From Spirochaetota bacterium (GTDB lineage Bacteria > Spirochaetota > Spirochaetia > Treponematales > UBA12059): a DNA stretch of 60,542 nt. The DNA lies in contig JAHIWG010000078.1 in the NCBI GenBank assembly GCA_018816345.1, positions 1 to 60,542 of the forward strand. Direction: 5' to 3'. The translations under genes were made by a program, and so were the position numbers. The notes below the pieces were generated by a model that was not told the origin of the DNA, searched no databases, and saw only the letters and a list, made by a program, of their open reading frames with translations. Position 1 is the first letter of the stretch. The number at the start of each line of letters is the position of its first letter. Below are positions 19,134 through 27,015 of this stretch, piece after piece.

Positions 19134-20092
19134 GCGCGCTACTCGAGGTCGAGGGCCTCCAGAAGCATTTCCCCGTCAGGTCGGGGGTATTCAACAGGAT
19201 CACGGGGGCCATTCGCGTCGTCGAAGGCGTATCGTTCTCGGTGGACAAGGGCAAGACCTTCGCGCTCGTAGGCGAATCCGGCTGCGGGAAGACGACGGCG
19301 GGGCGCACCATCCTCAGGCTCCACGAGCCGACAGGCGGATCGGTCAGGCTCGCCGGCGTTGACCTCGCCGCGCTCGAGGGAGAAGGGCTCCGGACGGCCA
19401 GGAGGGACATGCAGATGGTGTTCCAGAATCCCTTCGGCTCGCTCAATCCCCGTATGAAGGTAGGGAAGCTCCTCGAGGAACCCCTGGTCGTGCACGGGAT
19501 AGCCTCGGGCAAGAGGGCCCAGGAGATGGTAGACGCCATGATGGAGAAGGTGGGCCTCGCCGCCGAGTTCGGCAGGCGCTATCCCCATCAGTTCTCCGGC
19601 GGTCAGCGGCAGCGGATAGCCATAGCCAGGGCCCTTATGTGCTCGCCCAAGCTCGTGATAGCCGACGAGCCCGTCAGCGCCCTGGACGTGTCGATACAAT
19701 CGCAGATACTCAACCTGCTCGTCGACCTGAGGACGGAGCTGGGCCTCACGTACGTCTTCATCTCCCACGACCTGAACGTCGTCAGGCGCATCAGCGACGC
19801 CATAGGGGTCATGTACCTGGGGCGCCTCGTGGAGCGGGCCGAGACCGGCGCCCTCTACGAGCGCCCGCTGCACCCGTACTCTGAGGCCCTGCTATCGGCG
19901 GTCCCCTCGCTGGAGCCGTCGAAGCGCAAGGAGAGGATCATTCTCTCCGGCGACGTGCCTAACCCCGCCTCCCCGCCCCCCGGCTGCGTGTTCCACCCGC
20001 GCTGCCCCAAGGCGATGGAGGTCTGCAGGCGATCCGTTCCGCCGGATAAGGAGCCGAGCCCCGGGAGGCTCGTCGCCTGCCACCTATACTAA
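19130..20092 (+). CDS. dppF: Peptide/nickel-family ABC ATPase, DppF type
   Basis: Second ATPase, 320 residues from the ATG at 19130, preceded by GGAGGA. The frame stays open about 300 bases further upstream, but that part is out-of-frame dppD sequence. It starts LLEVEGLQKHFPV, typical of OppF/DppF. Walker A GESGCGKT, signature FSGGQRQRIAIARAL, Walker B LVIADEPVSALDVS, and the cysteine motif CVFHPRCPKAMEVC near the C terminus. It pairs with DppD as a heterodimeric ATPase. Confidence 0.93.
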   Translation: MSALLEVEGLQKHFPVRSGVFNRITGAIRVVEGVSFSVDKGKTFALVGESGCGKTTAGRTILRLHEPTGGSVRLAGVDLAALEGEGLRTARRDMQMVFQNPFGSLNPRMKVGKLLEEPLVVHGIASGKRAQEMVDAMMEKVGLAAEFGRRYPHQFSGGQRQRIAIARALMCSPKLVIADEPVSALDVSIQSQILNLLVDLRTELGLTYVFISHDLNVVRRISDAIGVMYLGRLVERAETGALYERPLHPYSEALLSAVPSLEPSKRKERIILSGDVPNPASPPPGCVFHPRCPKAMEVCRRSVPPDKEPSPGRLVACHLY

Positions 20093-20145
20093 GGCAGAAA
20101 CGGCGGCCCCGCGGGGCGCCGACGAAATAGAGCAAGGAGGACCTA

Positions 20146-21657
20146 ATGAAAAGAATCGTAGCGATCGTCGCGATGCTCGCCGTCGCGTTCGGCGCGGCGT
20201 TCGGCCAGAAGCTGGCCGACAAGCAGGTGCTGATTGTCGGCGCGGACGCCAACCCGGCGGGCATCGACCCGCACAAGAGCACCGCCTACTCGTCGGTGCG
20301 CATCACCAACAGGATCTACGAGACCCTGGTGGACATGGACGAGACCGGGAAGCTCGTGGGCAAGCTCGCGGAGTCGTGGACCAACCCTAACGACACGACC
20401 TACGTCTTCACGGTCCGCAAGGGCGTATACTTCCACAACGGCCGCGAGATGACCGCCCAGGACGTGAAGTACACCTTCGACCGTATCCTCGACCCGGCGA
20501 ACGGCTGCACCGGCCGATCCAACTTCAAGCTCGTCGAGTCCGTCAACGTGCTGGACAAGTACCGCGTCGAGTTCAAGCTATCCCAGCCGCTCGCGCCCTT
20601 CCTCTCCAACTTCACGAGCATCTACACGGCAATCATCGCCAAGGAAGTCCTGGACGCGAACGCCGGGAGCCTCGCCAACGTCGCCTGCGGCACCGGCCCC
20701 TTCAAGCTCGCCGAGTGGATACCCGACAACCAGGTCCGCCTCGTCAAGCACGACAAGTACTGGCTCGCCGGCTACCCCAAGCTCGACGGCGTCACGTACA
20801 TGATCATCCCCGACGAGTCGGCTCGCCTCGCCGCCCTCAGGACCGGGTCCATCCACTACACCACCCTCTCGGCCCAGAACGTGGAGCTCGTAAAGAAGAA
20901 CAGGAATATAGTCGTCAAGTCGTTCCAGACCCGCGACTACTACTTCCTCGGCTTCAACTTCACCCAGAAGCCCTTCGACGACGTTAAAGTCAGGCAGGCG
21001 TTCTCCCTCGCCGTCGACCGCCCCGACCTCATCAGGAAGGCGCTCAAGGGCGAGGGCGTCATCGCCGGCGCGGTATCCCCCACCCTCAAGCAGTGGGCCA
21101 TCGACGTCTCGAAGAATACCTGGTTCCGCAAGAACCAGACCAAGGCCAAGGCCCTGCTCGCCGAGGCCGGCTACGCGTCCGGTATCGACGTGGAGATGAC
21201 CGTGCCCAGCAGCTACCCCGACGTGGTCGCGATATCCCAGGTACTGCAGCAGCAGCTCGCCGGCGTCGGCATCAGGGTAACCCTCAAGCAGATGGAGATA
21301 GGCCAGTACGTAGACGCCTGGAAGAAGAAGGGCCACCAGGTCATGGCCGGCAAGAACGGCGCCGGCATCGATCCCGACCGATCGCTCTACTTCTTCTTCC
21401 ACTCGACCGGCAGCGCCAACGTCTGGGGCTACTCCAACCCCGATTTCGATAAGCTCGTCGAAGAGGCCAAGGTAACGCTCGACCAGGCCAAGCGCTCCGC
21501 GCTGTACAACCAGGCGCAGGAGATCCTCTACCAGGACGCCGCGAACCTCTTCTTCGCGTCTCCCATGACCTACTGCTTCATCAACGCCAAGGTAAAGGGC
21601 TTCGAGCCTATAGTATCGAACCCGGAAGACTTCAAGTTCGCCACTATCCTTAAGTAG
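20146..21657 (+). CDS. dppA: Peptide/nickel-family solute-binding protein of the dpp operon
   Basis: Extracytoplasmic binding protein of 503 residues. Signal peptide of about 20 residues ends AFGAAFG|Q. Family features: DANPAGIDPHKSTAYSSVRI, RIYETLVDMD, TYVFTVRKGVYFHNGRE, VKYTFDRILDP, CGTGPFKLAEW and LGFNFTQKPFDDVKVRQAFS. The ribosome-binding site AAGGAGG is nearly perfect. It is last in the operon, after a short hairpin near 20103-20120. It lacks a lipobox cysteine. More highly expressed genes of this kind usually come first; here the strong ribosome-binding site may compensate. Confidence 0.92.
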   Translation: MKRIVAIVAMLAVAFGAAFGQKLADKQVLIVGADANPAGIDPHKSTAYSSVRITNRIYETLVDMDETGKLVGKLAESWTNPNDTTYVFTVRKGVYFHNGREMTAQDVKYTFDRILDPANGCTGRSNFKLVESVNVLDKYRVEFKLSQPLAPFLSNFTSIYTAIIAKEVLDANAGSLANVACGTGPFKLAEWIPDNQVRLVKHDKYWLAGYPKLDGVTYMIIPDESARLAALRTGSIHYTTLSAQNVELVKKNRNIVVKSFQTRDYYFLGFNFTQKPFDDVKVRQAFSLAVDRPDLIRKALKGEGVIAGAVSPTLKQWAIDVSKNTWFRKNQTKAKALLAEAGYASGIDVEMTVPSSYPDVVAISQVLQQQLAGVGIRVTLKQMEIGQYVDAWKKKGHQVMAGKNGAGIDPDRSLYFFFHSTGSANVWGYSNPDFDKLVEEAKVTLDQAKRSALYNQAQEILYQDAANLFFASPMTYCFINAKVKGFEPIVSNPEDFKFATILK

Positions 21658-21672
21658 CCCCTCCCGGGGGGC

Positions 21673-21714
21673 CGAAGGCGCTACGAAGCCGGAAACGGCG
21701 GCGTAGCGCCTTCG
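21673..21714 (+). terminator. Long hairpin at the end of the dpp operon
   Basis: A perfect 13-bp stem, CGAAGGCGCTACG (21673-21685) with CGTAGCGCCTTCG (21702-21714), encloses a small inner stem-loop (GCCG gaaa CGGC, 21688-21699). No T tract follows, so it may be a rho-independent terminator of the high-GC type or a 3' stabiliser. Confidence 0.55.
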
Positions 21715-21774
21715 CCGCGGCCCTCCAACGGGCCCAGCCCCGCCCGGATGCCGAAGCCCGCGGCTAATAATTCC

Positions 21775-21802
21775 TTGACACTCCCCCGATATCGGCTAAA
21801 TA
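21775..21802 (+). promoter_or_regulatory. Promoter of the sugar symporter and fructosidase genes
   Basis: A perfect TTGACA at 21775-21780 with TAAATA at 21797-21802, 16 bases apart. The predicted start near 21809 leaves a leader of about 15 bases containing GAGGAAG before the ATG at 21824. No operator-like palindrome was noticed. Confidence 0.6.
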
Positions 21803-21823
21803 TGGCTCGAAAGCGAGGAAGAC

Positions 21824-23305
21824 ATGCACGAGGACGCCATAGCGAAGACCGCGGCTAAGGAAGGCAAGGTTCCCTTCGGGATAAAAATAGCCTTCGGCAT
21901 GGGCGATATATACGGCGGCGGCTCGTTCAACATCGTCAATTTCCTGTATGCGTTCTATCTCGCCAACATACTGGGCATACCGACGGCCTGGGCCGCCGTC
22001 ATCATGGTAGTAGCCAGGCTGTGGGACGCCGTCAGCGATCCGCTCATGGGGGCGATCAGCGACAATACGCGCACGAGGCTAGGCCGCCGTAAGCCGTGGT
22101 TCCTCGCCGGGATGCCGCTCATAGTCGTCTCGATGATCTGGCTCTGGTACCCGCCGTCCATCCCGAGCGAGGCCCTAAGGATCGCCTACGCCGCCGCGGC
22201 ATACGTTTTCTACAACACCGTCACGACCATGGTGCTCGTGCCCTATATGTCCATGGCCGCGGAAGTCACCCTCGACTATTACGAGCGCAACTCGCTCAAT
22301 ACCGTACGCATGATGTTCTCACTAGGAGCCTCCCTCATGTGCGCCGTGGTACCGCTCGCCATAGTGAAGGCTGTATCCTCCTCGAGCGGGAGCTACTCCC
22401 GCGGCTACCTCGCCATGGCCGCCTTGATGGGCCTGGTATTCGCCCTCCCCTACCTGGCGATCGTGTTCTTCGTGCCGGAGCGGAAGGACTTCTCGGCGTC
22501 GCCGGCGGCCGGGATAAGCCTCAGGGCGATGAGGGACGCGTTCAGGCTCAAGTCGTTCAGGGCCCTCGTCGCCCTGTACCTGGCGGTCTTCGTCTCCCTG
22601 GACCTGATCACGACGTCATTCCAGTTCTACATGACCTACGTCCTCGAACGGCCCGACGACTTCACGGCGGTGCTGGCCCTGCTGATAGTAGTGGAGATTC
22701 TCGCCGCCATGCTCATACCTCCGCTCGTACGGCTGTCGAGCAAGCGCGCGGTGACTATCGCCGGGTGCTTCATGTGGATCGGCGCCGGCCTGGCCACGCT
22801 CCTCGTGACGCCCCGGAACCCTGCCCTCGTCTACGGAGTAGCGGCCGTCATGGGCGTCTCGATGGCCTTCCCCGTAGTGCTCCTCAACAGCCTCTTCGCC
22901 GACGTGACGGACGTCGGGGAGCTATTCTTCGGCTCCCGCATGGAAGGGACCTTCTCAGGCGTGCAGACCTTCGTAAGGAAATGCGCCTCGGCTCTCGCCA
23001 ACGCGTCGTTCATGGCGGCCCTCGGCATTTCCGGGTTCGTCCAGCCGAGGCGCGTCGTGGAGGGCCTCGCCGAGCGGCTCGTTTTCCAGTCCCAGCCCGA
23101 GGCTCTCAAGCTGTTCATAAGGGCGACCATCGCCTTCGCGCCGGCCGTCCTCCTCTCCCTGGGCATCCTCGTCGTCTGGAACTGGCCGATAACGAGCTCC
23201 CGTCACGCCCGCCTCCTATCGTACCTCGAGACGAGGAGGTCGGGAGGCGAGCCGGATCCGGGCCTCGCGGCGGAGATGAAGACCCTGCGGGATACGGTGT
23301 TCTAG
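21824..23305 (+). CDS. GPH-family sugar:cation symporter
   Basis: Inner-membrane carrier of 493 residues in the glycoside-pentoside-hexuronide family of the MFS. KIAFGMGDIYGGGSFNIVN and ARLWDAVSDPLMGAISDN, then TRLGRRKPW, are the classical N-terminal GPH motifs. About twelve membrane segments are visible. The neighbouring beta-fructosidase gene, starting 5 bases after the stop, suggests that sucrose, raffinose or a fructo-oligosaccharide is carried, with a cation as co-substrate. Specificity is inferred from context only. Confidence 0.88.
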   Translation: MHEDAIAKTAAKEGKVPFGIKIAFGMGDIYGGGSFNIVNFLYAFYLANILGIPTAWAAVIMVVARLWDAVSDPLMGAISDNTRTRLGRRKPWFLAGMPLIVVSMIWLWYPPSIPSEALRIAYAAAAYVFYNTVTTMVLVPYMSMAAEVTLDYYERNSLNTVRMMFSLGASLMCAVVPLAIVKAVSSSSGSYSRGYLAMAALMGLVFALPYLAIVFFVPERKDFSASPAAGISLRAMRDAFRLKSFRALVALYLAVFVSLDLITTSFQFYMTYVLERPDDFTAVLALLIVVEILAAMLIPPLVRLSSKRAVTIAGCFMWIGAGLATLLVTPRNPALVYGVAAVMGVSMAFPVVLLNSLFADVTDVGELFFGSRMEGTFSGVQTFVRKCASALANASFMAALGISGFVQPRRVVEGLAERLVFQSQPEALKLFIRATIAFAPAVLLSLGILVVWNWPITSSRHARLLSYLETRRSGGEPDPGLAAEMKTLRDTVF

Positions 23306-23310
23306 CCGCC

Positions 23311-24777
23311 ATGAATGCCTTGGACCGGGCAAACTCCGCCGTTAACGCCGCTAGGGTCGACCCGCGATACCGCGGGGCCTACCACCTATCGCCGCCTTCC
23401 GGCTGGATGAACGATCCCAACGGCCTCGCGTCGTTCGGAGGAGCCTACCACGTCTTCTACCAGCACAATCCGTTCGCGCCGCGCTGGGGCAAGATGCACT
23501 GGGGGCACGCGACGACGACCGACTTCGTCTCGTGGAGGCACGAGCCCGTCGCCCTGGCCCCGGAGCGCTGGTACGAGAGCCTTCTCGGTTGCTTCTCGGG
23601 CACGGCGATCGCGGAGGACGGCCGGCTGACCGTCATGTATACAGGCGTCTCGCCGTTCGGCCAGCTCCAATGCCTCGCGTCCTCCGCGGACGGCCTATCC
23701 TTCGAGCGGCGCCCGAGCAACCCGGCTATCCGGGCCAAGGACCTTCCCCGGCACGCGAGCGTCTTCCGCTTCCGCGACCCGAAGATAACGGCGCGGGACG
23801 GCGCCTATTATTGCCTCGTCGGGGCCCGCGACAGGCGTAGCGGCTCCGGTATAATCCTCCTTTTCCGCTCCGCGGACCTGGCGGGGTGGGAATACGCCGG
23901 GGACGCCTGGTCGTGCCCGGACGCCGACATGGTCGAGTGCCCGGATATCGTGCGCATGGACGACGGCCGGGACCTCCTCATATGCTCCCCGACCAACATC
24001 AGGAAGGAAGGCCACCGTAACCTGCACTCCGTCGTATACTCGGTCGGCGCCTTGGATACCGTCTCGGGTACCTTCCGCGGCTCCCCGTACAGGCAGGTAG
24101 ACCTCGGCTACGATTTCTACGCGGCGCAGGCCATGAAGGCCGACGACGGCAGGACGGTCATGATAGCCTGGATGCAGATGTGGAAGCGCTCCATGCCTAC
24201 GGCCGAGCTCGGGCACGGCTGGGCCGGATCGATGACCCTCCCGCGGGAGCTGACGCTCGACGGCGACGCGCTGATCCAGGCGCCCGTACGGGAGCTCTCG
24301 GCGTATCGGCGCGGCGCGGTCAGGCGAGAGGCCGTGGCGTTCTCTGGCGTACTGCGCGTGGACGGCGTGGAAGGCGACCGCCTCGAGCTAGCGATCGAGG
24401 CCGACGTCAGCCAGGCCAGGGCTTTCGGCCTTCGCGTCCTGGCCGGGAAGGGCGGGGCGACCGTGATCGCTTGGTCGGCCGAGAGCGGCATGGTCGCTAT
24501 GGACCGGAGCGGGTGCGGCGTCCCCATCCGCGACCTGTCCGCTCCGGCCCGCGGGACCGCGGGCTGCGGCACTCGATCCGCGCGGGTCGATACCCGGGGA
24601 GGAGTCCTGAGCATGAGGGTATTCATCGACCGCTGTAGCGTCGAGGTATTCCTCCAGGGAGGGCGGGCGACGCTGACGGCTACCGTATATCCCGAGGACG
24701 GCGATACCGGCGTCGAGTTCTTCAGCGAAGGCGCGGCGGTGATCCGCTCGCTTGAGAAATACGATATCGTCGCGTGA
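23311..24777 (+). CDS. GH32 beta-fructosidase (sucrose or sucrose-phosphate hydrolase)
   Basis: Glycoside hydrolase of 488 residues without a signal peptide, so cytoplasmic. The family 32 triad is present: nucleophile Asp in GWMNDPNG, FRDPK for the transition-state Asp, and the acid/base Glu in ECPD. The N-terminal five-bladed propeller ends near residue 310 and a beta-sandwich domain follows to the end (MRVFIDRCSVEVFLQGG). The ATG at 23311 is chosen because GH32 similarity begins just after it (RGAYHLSPPSGWMNDP); the open frame upstream is out-of-frame symporter sequence. No clear ribosome-binding site, so translation is probably coupled to the symporter. Confidence 0.92.
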   Translation: MNALDRANSAVNAARVDPRYRGAYHLSPPSGWMNDPNGLASFGGAYHVFYQHNPFAPRWGKMHWGHATTTDFVSWRHEPVALAPERWYESLLGCFSGTAIAEDGRLTVMYTGVSPFGQLQCLASSADGLSFERRPSNPAIRAKDLPRHASVFRFRDPKITARDGAYYCLVGARDRRSGSGIILLFRSADLAGWEYAGDAWSCPDADMVECPDIVRMDDGRDLLICSPTNIRKEGHRNLHSVVYSVGALDTVSGTFRGSPYRQVDLGYDFYAAQAMKADDGRTVMIAWMQMWKRSMPTAELGHGWAGSMTLPRELTLDGDALIQAPVRELSAYRRGAVRREAVAFSGVLRVDGVEGDRLELAIEADVSQARAFGLRVLAGKGGATVIAWSAESGMVAMDRSGCGVPIRDLSAPARGTAGCGTRSARVDTRGGVLSMRVFIDRCSVEVFLQGGRATLTATVYPEDGDTGVEFFSEGAAVIRSLEKYDIVA

Positions 24778-24785
24778 GACGGGCC

Positions 24786-24810
24786 GCTACGATCCCTCCG
24801 CGATCGTAGC
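24786..24810 (+). terminator. Hairpin after the fructosidase gene
   Basis: Stem GCTACGATC (24786-24794) and GATCGTAGC (24802-24810), seven-base loop, no T tract. It shares the GCTACG/CGTAGC core with the hairpin at 21673-21714. Confidence 0.5.
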
Positions 24811-24853
24811 GCCGCCGGACCCGGCGCGTATAGAAACGCGGGGGCTTTTGCGC

Positions 24854-24859
24854 TAGACT
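24854..24859 (+). promoter_or_regulatory. Possible -10 box directly before the acyltransferase gene
   Basis: TAGACT at 24854-24859 lies exactly six bases before the ATG at 24866, so transcription would begin at the start codon. No good -35 box is seen at the expected place (TAGAAA at 24831-24836) and no ribosome-binding site is present. Confidence 0.35.
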
Positions 24860-24865
24860 CGCATC

Positions 24866-26212
24866 ATGGAGCCATCGTCGTCCGCTCGCGGACAGAGCCG
24901 TAACGAGCGGTATTCGAAGACGGAGAAGCGCGAAGGAGAGGACCGCTGGTTCATCCTGGATAACGCCGCCAGCTTCATGCCGGCCCTGACGAACGCTACC
25001 GCGACCCTGGCGTTCCGCGTATCTGCGACGCTTACCGAACGGATACGGTTGCCAGCGCTGCAGGAGGCGATGGCAAGCCTAGGCCCTCGCTTCCCCTACT
25101 TCGCCGTGGAGCTCCGCAGCGGCTTCTTCTGGTATTACCTCGAGCCGCTTACCGATAGGACGCCCGCGCCAGTCGCCGATTCCAGGTATCCGTGCCTTAA
25201 CATGAGGGCGAGGAGGCGCGGGAGCCTCCTCTACCGCGTCAGGGCCTACGGTTCCAGGATAGCGGTGGAATTCTGCCACGTGCTCACCGACGGAGCGGGC
25301 GCCCTAGCCTACCTGAAGGCCGTCATCATGGAGTATTACAGGCTGCTCGGCGTCGAGACCGCCGAGCCATGCGGAATCCTCAGGCCGGGCGAGACTCCCT
25401 CCCCCGAGGAATCGGAGGACTCGTTCAACAAGTACTTCGATAGGGGCATGCCGTTCCCGGAGCGCGGCCGCAAGGCGTTCCACATTCCTAGCCTGCCGCT
25501 CCTGCCTGGCCAGTACCGCGTTACCACGGGGATAATCCCCCTCGCGGACGCGCTCCGCGCGGCCAGGGAGCACGGGGCGACCCTTACCGAGTTCATGGTC
25601 GCGGTGTACTTCGCAAGCCTCCAGGACATCTTCCGCGCCTTGCCGGCCCCGATACGGCGCGGTATGAGGCCTATCCTGTCCGTCGAGGTGCCCGTCAACC
25701 TCCGCCGTATCTTCGCGAGCGGCACGATGCGGAACTTCTCCCTCTTCGTGCTGCCGACCCTCGATACCAGGCTGGGTTCCTACGACTTCCCGGAAATAGT
25801 CGGCCGCGTCCACCACTACATGCAGGCGGAGGTGCATCGAAAGGGTATTTCCAGGCAGATAGCCAGGAACGTCGGAGGCGGGAGGAACCTGATCGTCAGG
25901 ATGCTCCCGCTCGCCTTGAAAGGCCTGGCCGCGAAGTGGGTTCATTCCCACCTGGGCGAGGATACGATATCCGGGAGCGTCTCCAACCTGGGGCCGGTAG
26001 AGCTGCCGGAGCCGCTCGCGAGCCGCGTCGAGCGGTTCGAGTTCATACCGGCTCCGCGCGTCAGGTGCAAGAGCAACGTCAACCTCGTCAGCTGGAAGGA
26101 CAGGCTCTACGTCTGCTTCGGCTCGCTAGCCTCGTCGCCGGAGATGGAGAGGCATTTCTTCACGAGGCTTGCCGGCATGGGTCTGCCGGTAAGGTTAGAA
26201 TCCAATATGTGA
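24866..26212 (+). CDS. Condensation-domain-like acyltransferase
   Basis: Soluble-looking protein of 448 residues related to alcohol acetyltransferase and condensation-domain acyltransferases. The key sign is EFCHVLTDGAGALAYLKA, a variant of HHxxxDG in which the catalytic His is His in CHVLTDG. Later, GSVSNLGPVELPEPL and VNLRRIF resemble structural motifs of the same fold. It probably transfers an acyl group to an alcohol, amine or sugar-lipid; donor and acceptor are unknown. A zinc-ribbon membrane protein begins 10 bases downstream. The first 30 residues are charged and poorly conserved-looking, so a later start is possible, although the ATG at 24866 sits right after a -10 box. Confidence 0.75.
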   Translation: MEPSSSARGQSRNERYSKTEKREGEDRWFILDNAASFMPALTNATATLAFRVSATLTERIRLPALQEAMASLGPRFPYFAVELRSGFFWYYLEPLTDRTPAPVADSRYPCLNMRARRRGSLLYRVRAYGSRIAVEFCHVLTDGAGALAYLKAVIMEYYRLLGVETAEPCGILRPGETPSPEESEDSFNKYFDRGMPFPERGRKAFHIPSLPLLPGQYRVTTGIIPLADALRAAREHGATLTEFMVAVYFASLQDIFRALPAPIRRGMRPILSVEVPVNLRRIFASGTMRNFSLFVLPTLDTRLGSYDFPEIVGRVHHYMQAEVHRKGISRQIARNVGGGRNLIVRMLPLALKGLAAKWVHSHLGEDTISGSVSNLGPVELPEPLASRVERFEFIPAPRVRCKSNVNLVSWKDRLYVCFGSLASSPEMERHFFTRLAGMGLPVRLESNM

Positions 26213-26221
26213 GGTGAGCCC

Positions 26222-26980
26222 ATGCCGATTTGCCCGAATTGCCGAGTGGAGCTAGCCGAGACCGCCAAGCATTGCCCGCTGTGCCACGCCCCCGTCCAGC
26301 AGGCCCAGCCTGTCCAGCCGACCGAGTCGACCCAGCCGCCCCAAACGTCGGAACCCGGGCCTGCCGCCTCGGCCTATCCCGAGCTTGCGATCGACGTCGA
26401 TCAGTTCGAGCGGCTCACCGAGCCGCAGAAGCGGAAGGTCTTCCTCGAGCTATCCGCCGTCCTGTCGATAATAGCGTGCCTAACCGTGCTGGCGGTCGAG
26501 CTATTAATAGAGCGCCGCGTCGGCTGGTCGCTCTATCCCGTAGCCTCGATAGCGTACCTCTACGTCATCGTCGCCGTACCGGTAGCGATGCGCGGCCGCG
26601 GATGGACGGCGGCCTGGGCGGTGGCCATCGCGACGCCGCTTTACCTGCTCGCGCTCGACCTCTTCGACCCGTCCAGCTCGTGGTTCCCCGCGATAGGCGC
26701 TCCTATCGTCGCCGTCGTGGAGGCTACGGTCATGGCGTGCGCGGCCTTGATATCGCGCATGGGGCGCAGGGGCCTGAACGCCATTGGCGTGGCCCTAGTC
26801 GGCGCGTCAGCCGTCTGCATCGGCGTGGAGATAGTACTAGACGCGGCCCGCGGGAGGCCCGTCTACCCGGAATGGTCAGCCATCGTGGCTATCACCTGCC
26901 TGCCGATAGCCGGCGCCCTCGCCTACCTGCACTACCGCGTGATGAGGCGCGCGAGCCTCAAGAAGCTCTTCCACCTCTAA
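26222..26980 (+). CDS. Zinc-ribbon membrane protein paired with the acyltransferase
   Basis: Protein of 252 residues. The N terminus is a zinc ribbon (CPNC at residues 4-7, CPLC about 14 residues later), then a Pro/Gln-rich linker, then about six membrane helices from residue 75 onward. It looks like the DUF6320-type proteins that I recall beside alcohol-acetyltransferase-like genes, but this is from memory. GAGGTGAG precedes the ATG. It may anchor or regulate the acyltransferase at the membrane. Confidence 0.75.
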   Translation: MPICPNCRVELAETAKHCPLCHAPVQQAQPVQPTESTQPPQTSEPGPAASAYPELAIDVDQFERLTEPQKRKVFLELSAVLSIIACLTVLAVELLIERRVGWSLYPVASIAYLYVIVAVPVAMRGRGWTAAWAVAIATPLYLLALDLFDPSSSWFPAIGAPIVAVVEATVMACAALISRMGRRGLNAIGVALVGASAVCIGVEIVLDAARGRPVYPEWSAIVAITCLPIAGALAYLHYRVMRRASLKKLFHL

Positions 26981-27015
26981 GGGGGCTCGCCGGATACGGG
27001 CGGGCTCGGGCCGCC

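Noticed and set aside
20578-21402. 274-codon antisense open frame in the binding-protein gene
   Set aside because: Composition is a mirror of the real gene (Gly/Leu/Val/Glu-rich), with no family features, while the plus-strand protein is clearly a family 5 binding protein.
22096-23310. Open frame continuing about 400 codons upstream of the fructosidase
   Set aside because: Out-of-frame shadow of the GPH symporter; the GH32 domain starts at 23311.
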